Shown in pieces: positions 7,266-13,395 of a stretch of 14,233 nucleotides of DNA. Every line of letters begins with the position of its first letter. Position 1 is the stretch's first letter. Origin of the DNA: Candidatus Brevibacterium intestinigallinarum (GTDB lineage Bacteria; Actinomycetota; Actinomycetes; Actinomycetales; Brevibacteriaceae); contig DWZY01000209.1 in the NCBI GenBank assembly GCA_019117325.1, positions 1 to 14,233 of the forward strand. Direction: 5' to 3'. The notes below the pieces were generated by a model. That model was not told the DNA's origin. It saw nothing but the letters and a program-made list of their open reading frames with translations, and did not search any database. A program made the translations under genes and the position numbers.

Positions 7266-7693
7266 CAGAGGACCTCCGTCCGCTTGAAGTGAGCGGTGCG
7301 GGAGACAGTGACTGCGGGCACGAGGTCCTGGACCCAGTCGACGCCCAGCATCGGCATGTCGATCTCCACGACGCACGTGATGTCGTCGAGGCCGGAGCAG
7401 TGCGCGCGGGTGTCCTCGCGCAGGGACTCGCTCACCGCGGCGTGCGCAGCGGCGGTGCCGCTTCCCACGCTGATCGCCTCGGAGCGCGCGCCGTTGCGTG
7501 CGGCGGAGTTCGCCTGGGACATCGCATGCATCGCCAGCATGAGCTGCAGCGCGATGAGACCCGCTGCGAGCAGGAGCGTGGCCGTGCCCAGGAACTCGAT
7601 GCTGACAACGCCGGAGTCCGGCCGCTGCCGGGACATCGCGGTGCGGAGGCGAGCGCGGACTGCCCGGCCCGTGCTGCGTGCGGGGGTCTTCAT
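7265..7693 (-). CDS. tadE: TadE-like minor pseudopilin
   Basis: The product has 142 residues. A basic leader of 28 residues ends D-S-G. It is followed by the prepilin motif G|VVSIEF (Glu33 at +5) and a hydrophobic helix (about 35-56). Then comes the Ala/Asn/Arg-rich stretch typical of TadE (NSAARNGAR, 62-70). The C-terminal extracytoplasmic part has two cysteines (C99, C107) that could form a disulfide. TadE proteins are processed by the same peptidase as Flp and act as minor pilus components. The ATG at 7693 overlaps the stop of the TadZ-TadE fusion gene (ATGA), with GAGGAG five bases upstream (7699-7704). Confidence 0.88.
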   Translation of the reverse strand: MKTPARSTGRAVRARLRTAMSRQRPDSGVVSIEFLGTATLLLAAGLIALQLMLAMHAMSQANSAARNGARSEAISVGSGTAAAHAAVSESLREDTRAHCSGLDDITCVVEIDMPMLGVDWVQDLVPAVTVSRTAHFKRTEVL

Positions 7694-8031
7694 CGTGGCT
7701 CCTCGACGACTCCGGCGCTGGCCGGGATGGTGAAGGCGAAGGCATCGACCGAGGGGATGAGGCTCGGCGAGGCCATCTCGACGCGGACGCGACCGGTCTC
7801 AGTCGTGACGGACATGTCGTCGGACCAGCCGTCGGGCGTCACACTGACCGCAGCGCTGACCGGGTCGTTGCCCACGGCGGCTGCGCGCGCCCCCTCGTTC
7901 GCCGCATGTGCGGCGAGGACGAACGTCACTCCCACGAGCACCATCTGGAAGGCGATCGCGGCGATGGCGGCGAAGAGGCCGACGATGCCCAGGGTCTCGA
8001 TGCTCACGGCACCGCGCTCCGCCCGCGAGCG
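7690..8031 (-). other. TadE-like pseudopilin module within the tadZ fusion
   Basis: This part encodes residues 471-583 of the fusion. The predicted peptidase site lies between the codons for Gly477 and Ala478, near base 8010. The sequence around it (ERGAVSIETLGIVG) parallels the Flp site (EKGAVSIEYLAIA) and the TadE site (DSGVVSIEFLG) in this locus, so the same peptidase should recognise it. Cleavage would free a membrane pseudopilin of about 106 residues from the soluble ATPase. Confidence 0.75.
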
Positions 8032-9441
8032 CTGCAGGCGCCGGGGCCCCAGCGGGCGTCCGCTCGGGGCTGTCGGGTCCTCCACTGCCTGCGGCGGTGC
8101 TGACGGCGGTGGGGGCGGGATCTCCTCGTCCGGCCAACCGTCGACCGCGGCTCGTGGTCGATCCTGTCCCGCCTCGGACACCGGCGCGTGCCCAGTGGGC
8201 GGTGCAGAGGCGTCCGCGTTCGCGGAGGAGGCAGTGGAGGGGCTCTTCTTCGACAGTCGCCTGCTGCGGGGTGCTGAGCTCAGGGAGGGCGGCGGGATCG
8301 TGCCGAGCTCCTGCGAGAGGGTCTGCAGGTCCTTCTTCCACGCGGCGGACACGAGCGCGGGGTCACGCCGGTTGACGGCCGCCTCGAGGCTCGTGGGATC
8401 GTCCGGCAGCACCGCGTCGAGCACGGGCTGTCGGACGATCTTCCGTGCCGCGTCCGGGCTCAGATCGTTCCGGCGGCTCACCCGGTTGAGGAGCACCCGC
8501 GTGCTCCCCTCCGCCCGGATGCCCAGGCGGTCCCAGAGCTCTGTCAGACGGTGGACCCCACGCAGGCTCAGGACGTCCGGGGTCGAGACGATGAGGATGT
8601 CATCGGCCATCTCCAGCGCCGTGGCTCCGGCCTCGCCGATGGTCGATCCCAGGTCGATGATGACCAGGTCTGAGCGGGTCGCGAGCATGCTGATGATCTG
8701 ACGGGCGGCGAACTCCGTGACGAGCTCGCCCTGCTCGCCGTTGCGGGGGCCCAGGAGCAGGCGCAGCCCGCCGGCGTGCGTGAAGAGGACGTCCTCGAGG
8801 TGCCGCGGGGTGAGCTCCTCGATGACGGGCAGGAGGTCGGTGAGCTCGCGGGAGCGCGGGATGTCCAGCAGGACGGACTGGTCGGGCTTCTGGAGGTCCA
8901 GATCGATGAGCACGACCTGCTTCTGCGATCCCTCCTCCACCGCGGTCAGCGCCAGATGGAGCGCGGCGGTGGACGAACCCGTCCCGCCCTTCGCTCCCGC
9001 GACGGCGATGATGCGGCCGCCGCGGACGGCAGAGGTCTGGGGAGCACGGACTGCCTCGCGCAGCAGTGACGACCAGCCCACCGCGGACTCGACGAGCGAG
9101 GCGATCTCCTCGTACGACAGGGGGTAGCGGATGACGCCGCGCGCACCGTTCGACAGGGCGGATGCGTAGTCCTCTGGCTGCGGGTCCGTGACGACCGCGA
9201 GCACGGCGGCGGTGGGATGCCGGATTCCCAGCTCGCGGATGAGATCCCACTGGTTCATGGGTGTCGAGTTCTCGTCGACGATGAGGAGGTCGGGGCGCGC
9301 GTCCTGTGGTTGCGCGAGGCGGTGCAGCAGGGTGTGGGACGTCGCGAAGACCTGGCCGATCTCCACGTCCGCCGCGGCGAGTGCCTCGCGGATCTGCCAC
9401 GCGCGCTCCTCGTCGGAGCTCAGGATGAGTGCGGTCGTCAT
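7690..9441 (-). CDS. tadZ: TadZ/CpaE-type ATPase fused to a C-terminal TadE-like pseudopilin
   Basis: The product has 583 residues, far longer than TadZ/CpaE proteins of about 400. Residues 1-125 resemble a receiver-like N-terminal domain. Residues 142-375 are a MinD/ParA-type ATPase with a deviant Walker A motif (GAKGGTGSST, 149-158, signature K151), VLIDLDLQ (177-184) and VIIDLGS (260-266). TadZ helps place the Tad machine at its cellular site. A Pro/Ser/Ala-rich linker (about 381-470) leads to a pseudopilin module: basic RSRAER, the prepilin motif G477|AVSIE (E482 at +5), a hydrophobic helix (about 485-511), the TadE-like AANEGARAAAVG block and a short external domain. GGGAGGA (9450-9456), eight bases upstream, fixes the start at 9441. 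No stop separates the modules. A GTG at codon 453 (8085) could allow internal initiation of the pseudopilin, though its ribosome binding site is weak. A missed stop from an assembly error cannot be excluded, but the linker favours a real fusion. Confidence 0.9.
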   Translation of the reverse strand: MTTALILSSDEERAWQIREALAAADVEIGQVFATSHTLLHRLAQPQDARPDLLIVDENSTPMNQWDLIRELGIRHPTAAVLAVVTDPQPEDYASALSNGARGVIRYPLSYEEIASLVESAVGWSSLLREAVRAPQTSAVRGGRIIAVAGAKGGTGSSTAALHLALTAVEEGSQKQVVLIDLDLQKPDQSVLLDIPRSRELTDLLPVIEELTPRHLEDVLFTHAGGLRLLLGPRNGEQGELVTEFAARQIISMLATRSDLVIIDLGSTIGEAGATALEMADDILIVSTPDVLSLRGVHRLTELWDRLGIRAEGSTRVLLNRVSRRNDLSPDAARKIVRQPVLDAVLPDDPTSLEAAVNRRDPALVSAAWKKDLQTLSQELGTIPPPSLSSAPRSRRLSKKSPSTASSANADASAPPTGHAPVSEAGQDRPRAAVDGWPDEEIPPPPPSAPPQAVEDPTAPSGRPLGPRRLQRSRAERGAVSIETLGIVGLFAAIAAIAFQMVLVGVTFVLAAHAANEGARAAAVGNDPVSAAVSVTPDGWSDDMSVTTETGRVRVEMASPSLIPSVDAFAFTIPASAGVVEEPR

Positions 9442-9456
9442 GATGGGGTTCCTCCC

Positions 9457-10251
9457 TCAGTTGCTGCCGGTCGAGCCCAGGACGGGGGAGAGATCCGGGT
9501 CCTCGAAGGACTTGTCGTCATCTGCGACCTGCGACCCCGTCTCGTTGTTGCCGGACCGCATGAGCCGCATCGACACGGCGAAGGCCTCGCCGTAGGACAG
9601 TCGGGTCGCATCCTCGACAGGAACCGCGAACGTGACGGCGACGACCTCGGCGACACCCTCGAGAGCTGCCTGGCCCGCGGCCTGGCCCCCACTCAGTCCT
9701 TCAATGGCAGTCGGCTGACCCACCGCGATGACCTCGGCGTTCGTCACGAGCATGCCCGCGACGTTGTAGGGGATGTCCGCCCGCCGGTAGTCGGCGGCGC
9801 CGGCCTGGTCCTCGCGGTCCCGTGCGAACGCTGCGACGACATCGACGGTGTCGCCCGGCTGGACGCGACCGTTGATGCCCTGCGCGGAGTCGAAGTTGAT
9901 CGTGATCTCCCGCTCTCCGTCCTCCAGGGCAGAGACCGGGGTGAGCGAGTCGGACTGGATGATCGCGCCGGATGAGATCGCGGTGCGCGCCTTCTGACCG
10001 GCGAGCTGATCGAGGGTCGTGACCATCTGCTCCGTCACGTACTTCTGCGGCAGCTCGACCTCCTCGACGTCGTCCTCCGGGTCGATCGCCTGGTACGTGC
10101 CGATGTCCGTCGCAGCGCGGTAGACGGTCACGCGCGGCCCGACCTCGGCGCTGACGGATCCCACATAGGCGACGACGCCCAGGAAGACGGCGATCGCCCC
10201 GATGGCGGCGATGATGAGCGTGATGGCGCCGCGCCTCTGCTTGGGATTCAT
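9457..10251 (-). CDS. cpaB: CpaB/RcpC-family pilus assembly protein (SAF domain)
   Basis: The product has 264 residues. A basic N-terminus (MNPKQRR) and one membrane segment (about 9-34) anchor it, with the rest outside. An SAF-type domain (about 40-105) contains VTVYRAATDI and the typical LAGQKARTAISSGAII block. A second conserved CpaB domain (about 114-232) includes RVQPGDTVDVVA and a VAVTFAVPVEDATRLSYGEA stretch. The tail is acidic. In Gram-negatives CpaB/RcpC works with the secretin; here no secretin is present, so it probably acts at the membrane or cell wall exit. The ATG at 10251 overlaps the stop of the upstream gene (ATGA), with GAAGGA about nine bases before it. The stop is about 15 bases before the tadZ fusion start. 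Confidence 0.9.
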   Translation of the reverse strand: MNPKQRRGAITLIIAAIGAIAVFLGVVAYVGSVSAEVGPRVTVYRAATDIGTYQAIDPEDDVEEVELPQKYVTEQMVTTLDQLAGQKARTAISSGAIIQSDSLTPVSALEDGEREITINFDSAQGINGRVQPGDTVDVVAAFARDREDQAGAADYRRADIPYNVAGMLVTNAEVIAVGQPTAIEGLSGGQAAGQAALEGVAEVVAVTFAVPVEDATRLSYGEAFAVSMRLMRSGNNETGSQVADDDKSFEDPDLSPVLGSTGSN

Positions 10252-11198
10252 GCGGGCTGTCCTTCGGTGATCGACGGTGCGGGGGTGTGCGCGGGCTGCA
10301 GCGCCCGTGACGGATCAGCGGGCACCGCATGTGCCGCACCGACCGCTGGTGCCTGCCCCAGCAGTGCGGAGCCGCACACGGTGCAGGCAGCACCGGACGC
10401 GATGACACCGCACCAGGGGCATCGCACGCCGCTGCTGCGGACTGCGTGCGTGATCGCCGCGATGTCGCGGGGCAGCGCACAGAGTTCGAGAGGGCGGGCG
10501 GGACCCCACCAGCGAGTCGACTCCTCCAGGTCCGGAGTCTCCACGACGTGCTGCTGCGGGCGGACCGCTTCGATGATCTGCTCGAGGGCGGTGCCTCGTG
10601 TGGCCGACAGCTGCTGCGGTCCCGCGGTGTAGAGGACGGAGTCGGGCATCCGCAGTGAGTCCTTCAGCGAGTGCGGCAGACCTCGACGACCGATCGCGGT
10701 GACCTTCGCGCCCAGCTCGCCCAGGAAGCAGGTGCCGGGGAGCAGACCCCACGCGTGCTGCCAGAGGCTGGGTGCCGGCCGATTGAGCTTCGCCGGGGAG
10801 TCGACGAGCACGAAGGAGCGCGTCTGCGCCTCGACCTCGGCGAGCACTGCGAGCACGGTGCCCGGATCAGTCTGCTGCGACAGCGCGGCAGCGATGCGGG
10901 ACAGGACGGTTCGGCCCAGCGGGCCCAGGTCGCTGCGGTGGATGAGCGCCTGCGAGACGACGGTCCCCGCGCGTGCCCGGCCGATCGACGTGGAAGCATC
11001 GGGATCGCTGGAATCTGTCACGAAGAGAACGGGTTCTTCCGCAGCATTCTGGAATGCATCCAATGCTGTGAAGAAATGCCCATCGAATCGCACGATGCGA
11101 TCGGCTCTCAGGGGAGCGGTGTCTCGTCCTGCCACTATCACAATCCGATCTCGGTGCTGCTTCCGACTGTTCTCCTGCGACTGCCGGCCCGTCGTCAT
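10248..11198 (-). CDS. Unrecognised protein with C-terminal zinc ribbon, first gene of the tad operon
   Basis: The product has 316 residues and no signal peptide or membrane segment, so it is probably cytoplasmic. I do not recognise the family. An N-terminal alpha/beta-looking region (about 18-65: RIVIVAG, then EPVLFVTDS) is followed by a mainly helical middle with VLVDSPAKL (130-138). A CxxC-x8-CxxC zinc ribbon (C260, C263, C272, C275, in CPWCG and CTVCG) and an Ala/Pro-rich tail complete it. It has no Walker motif, so it is not a second TadZ. It overlaps cpaB by ATGA, so it is co-expressed with the pilus genes and may act in their assembly or control. The start is uncertain: ATG at 11198 has no clear ribosome binding site, and an AGGAG further inside has no start codon at proper spacing. 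Confidence 0.75.
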   Translation of the reverse strand: MTTGRQSQENSRKQHRDRIVIVAGRDTAPLRADRIVRFDGHFFTALDAFQNAAEEPVLFVTDSSDPDASTSIGRARAGTVVSQALIHRSDLGPLGRTVLSRIAAALSQQTDPGTVLAVLAEVEAQTRSFVLVDSPAKLNRPAPSLWQHAWGLLPGTCFLGELGAKVTAIGRRGLPHSLKDSLRMPDSVLYTAGPQQLSATRGTALEQIIEAVRPQQHVVETPDLEESTRWWGPARPLELCALPRDIAAITHAVRSSGVRCPWCGVIASGAACTVCGSALLGQAPAVGAAHAVPADPSRALQPAHTPAPSITEGQPA

Positions 11199-11347
11199 CC
11201 AGCCGTCGACGCGTGGTCGCGGACAGCGGGATCGTCGGTGCGGCGGCTGTGTCCGCGCATCACTGTAGCCCGACGCCTGCTGAGCGGTGGGTCGATATCG
11301 TCGCAGGACAGAGGGTGTTCACTCGGAGTTCAGGGGCGCGATCAGGT

Positions 11348-11373
11348 CGCACTGGGCCCCAAGGCCCAGTGCG
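11348..11373. repeat. Perfect 11-bp inverted repeat (hairpin) in the divergent region
   Basis: Arms at 11348-11358 (cgcactgggcc) and 11363-11373 (ggcccagtgcg) are exact complements around the loop ccaa. The right arm can instead pair with ctgggtc at 11374-11380, and ggcccc can pair with ggggcc near 11383-11388, so the folds exclude one another. A further 6-bp stem (gtcgcc / ggcgac) follows at 11389-11405. It could be a leader attenuator, a bidirectional terminator or a protein-binding site; position alone does not decide. Confidence 0.6.
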
Positions 11374-11485
11374 CTGGGTCCTGGGGCCGTCGCCGTTCGG
11401 GCGACTCGTCATGAAGGGCTCCGCCCGGAGTGATCGCGGCCGCATTCGGGTGGGCACGAAGATGGGCCTGCGGGCGTGATGTGAT

Positions 11486-11515
11486 TGAAAACCACATTGT
11501 CTGGAAATGGTTTCA
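11486..11515. repeat. Imperfect inverted repeat, possible operator
   Basis: TGAAAACCA (11486-11494) and TGGTTTCA (11508-11515) are complementary except for one extra A, separated by 13 bases. It lies in AT-richer DNA about 40 bases upstream of the proposed promoter for the OmpA lipoprotein gene, where an activator or repressor could bind. The function is inferred. Confidence 0.35.
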
Positions 11516-11555
11516 TGTCCACAGTATTGCGCATTCATGAATGGCGCGTGAACTG

Positions 11556-11585
11556 TTGCTGGTGCTGATTCATGCCTGTTAGGTT
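11556..11585 (+). promoter_or_regulatory. Candidate promoter for the OmpA lipoprotein gene
   Basis: A -35-like TTGCTG (11556-11561) is followed after 18 bases by a -10-like TAGGTT (11580-11585) preceded by TG one base away (extended -10). Transcription would begin near 11592, leaving a leader of about 50 bases before the GTG start at 11641. This is a visual match only. Confidence 0.4.
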
Positions 11586-11640
11586 TACCGATGTTCGTGC
11601 TCTGCGGTTGCGGAGCCATCGGCTTCGAGAGGAACTCCCC

Positions 11641-13395
11641 GTGCGCTTGCGCTCCGTCACGTACCCCGCACTCACGGCTGCGGCACTGCTTCTGGCGGTG
11701 GGCTGCACCGGTCCGCAGCAGGGGTCCGGCGGCCAGGACGGGGGCGGTGGAGGCGCGGAGGAGCAGCCGCAGGCCGGGATCGTCGAGGTCGATGGGTTCT
11801 GGACCGACGAGCGGTTGCCCGACCCCCTCGCGGCCGTGGACCTCACGGTCCCGGTTGCTATCGGTGGGGACGAGCACCTGGCGACCGGCCGGGCCCAGGT
11901 CCTGTCCGTCGACAGCGACGGAGAGACGGTGCGCCTCGTGGGAGCGTGGCTGCGGCCCACGGAGGGCGCGTCTCTGGGATCCCGCTCGATCGCCTCGGGG
12001 CTGGACACGCATGCCACCGCTCCCTGGGTGCGTCTCGTTGACGAGGAGGCAGGCACACTCATCGAGCCGCTCCAGAGCGAGGAGACGGAGCCGGGAAGCC
12101 TCGCGCGGCGTGCTGACTGCGTGTGCTCGAAGGTCAGCAGTCGGAATGAGGCAGAGACCGCTCAGCCCGACGACGTGGAGCTGTTCTGGCTGGACTTCCC
12201 CGCTCCCTCCTCCGGTGAGGTCCGGGTCATGCTCGGGGAGTACGCAGCACCCACCCCGCCCGTGCCGGTGACGCAGGGGGAGCAGTTCGACAATGCCGCG
12301 GCAGACGTCGCGACCTTCGAGGGCGACCCGACGTCGACCTACGGGAGTGACTCAGCGCGACGCACCGTGACGCCGCTCAGCACGCGGGTGCGGTCCGTCA
12401 CTGGTTCCAGCCTCTCCTCCGGGGAGTCCGGCCCTGAGCTGTCCGTGACCTCGGACGTCCTGTTCGACGTCGACTCCAGCGACATCTCCGCGGACGGTGA
12501 GGACGTGCTCGAGGACGCGGCCGAGACCCTGCGGGACACCGCCTCCGGCCAGGAGGTCCGGATCGTCGGGCACACGGATGACCAGGGCGAGGAGGCCTAC
12601 AACCAGACGCTGTCGGAGGAGCGCGCGGAGGCGGTTGAGGACTTCCTCTCGGACGAGCTCGACGGCGATGACGTGACCCTCACGACGGAGGGGCGGGGGG
12701 AGACCCAGCCGCTCGTGCCGAACACGGACGCTGCAGGGAACCCGATCGACGACAACCGGAAGCAGAATCGTCGGGTGTCCTTCGAGTACGACCCGGCTGA
12801 CGACGCGGACACCTCGATCGAGACGGGTGAGGAACTGCTCGACGCGCCCCCGATGGAGGAGACGGACACGGCGGATGGTGCACGGGCCTCGGCGATCCTG
12901 GCGCAGCCGGGAGAACGCGGGGAGAAGACTGATCTGCGGATCGACCTGCGCGGGCTGGAGGCCGATGGGGACTACGCCCGCCTGGACTACGCGTTCGCGC
13001 TGGCTGATGCGGCGGACGCGCCGAAGCCGACGCTGTTCCTGGGGACGACGCAGCTGCGCGAGCACCTGCACTTCGGCGTGAACGAGTACGGGGAGTCCGG
13101 CTTCCCGTCGGGGTCCCGCGTCACCCTCATAGACGAGGAGACCGGTGAGCAGTTCCTGCCGGTCAGTGCAGAGGCCACCGGGTGCCTGTGCACGGAGGGC
13201 GCAGGCACGGACCGGGCTGGATACGCCGGCACGTCCCCGATGTTCTCCTACTTCCCCGCAGAGGTGCTCGAGCGGGACGAGCTGACGCTGCGGATCGCGG
13301 ACAGCGGGACGTGGGATGTGGATGTCGCCGCACTGGGCGGCGGGTCCGATGCTCCCGCAGCGGGCGCCGGCGACACGACAGCCGATCAGGGGTGA
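11641..13395 (+). CDS. OmpA-family lipoprotein with flanking CxC domains
   Basis: The product has 584 residues. A lipoprotein signal with lipobox L-A-V-G-C (Cys22) is followed by a Gly/Gln-rich linker (23-45). An N-terminal domain (about 48-200) has a Cys-Val-Cys motif (C160, C162) and ends near LFWLDFPAP. After a spacer, an OmpA-type peptidoglycan-binding domain (about 268-382) has SDVLFDVDSSDIS, the HTDD block (311-314), R328 and the NRKQNRRVSFEY end (372-383); acidic and arginine residues at the usual peptidoglycan-contact positions are present. A C-terminal domain (about 420-562) resembles the first, with TLIDEETGE, a Cys-Leu-Cys motif (C515, C517) and FSYFPAEVLE. The protein is probably membrane-tethered and bound to the cell wall. 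The GTG at 11641 is preceded by GAGGA with seven bases spacing (RBS around 11628-11634). An in-frame ATG at 11572 lacks such a site. The first domain is paralogous to the lipoprotein at 1-625. The stop overlaps the next gene (TGATG). Confidence 0.88.
   Translation: MRLRSVTYPALTAAALLLAVGCTGPQQGSGGQDGGGGGAEEQPQAGIVEVDGFWTDERLPDPLAAVDLTVPVAIGGDEHLATGRAQVLSVDSDGETVRLVGAWLRPTEGASLGSRSIASGLDTHATAPWVRLVDEEAGTLIEPLQSEETEPGSLARRADCVCSKVSSRNEAETAQPDDVELFWLDFPAPSSGEVRVMLGEYAAPTPPVPVTQGEQFDNAAADVATFEGDPTSTYGSDSARRTVTPLSTRVRSVTGSSLSSGESGPELSVTSDVLFDVDSSDISADGEDVLEDAAETLRDTASGQEVRIVGHTDDQGEEAYNQTLSEERAEAVEDFLSDELDGDDVTLTTEGRGETQPLVPNTDAAGNPIDDNRKQNRRVSFEYDPADDADTSIETGEELLDAPPMEETDTADGARASAILAQPGERGEKTDLRIDLRGLEADGDYARLDYAFALADAADAPKPTLFLGTTQLREHLHFGVNEYGESGFPSGSRVTLIDEETGEQFLPVSAEATGCLCTEGAGTDRAGYAGTSPMFSYFPAEVLERDELTLRIADSGTWDVDVAALGGGSDAPAAGAGDTTADQG

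Larger units (their letters stand above)
11199..11640. promoter_or_regulatory. Divergent intergenic region between the tad operon and the OmpA lipoprotein gene
   Basis: This 442-base region without a convincing gene should carry promoters for both directions. It contains an inverted repeat near the tad start (gcggaca at 11219-11225, tgtccgc at 11250-11256), a cluster of competing hairpins (11348-11405), an AT-richer stretch (about 11480-11590) with an imperfect inverted repeat, and a plausible plus-strand promoter. For the minus strand I see only a possible -10 (TACAGT, near 11262-11267) without a good -35. Short frames here lack coding character. Confidence 0.6.

Noticed and set aside
7289..8701. 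470-codon plus-strand frame opposite tadE and the tadZ fusion
   Set aside because: The opposite strand has intact ATPase and prepilin motifs and a strong ribosome binding site; this frame has a low-complexity product with no motifs.
11213..11479. 88-codon plus-strand frame in the divergent intergenic region
   Set aside because: There is no ribosome binding site, it spans the perfect hairpin at 11348-11373, and the product shows no motif.
11260..12012. 250-codon minus-strand frame crossing the divergent region and the start of the lipoprotein gene
   Set aside because: It crosses the hairpin cluster and proposed promoter and has no domain or ribosome binding support.
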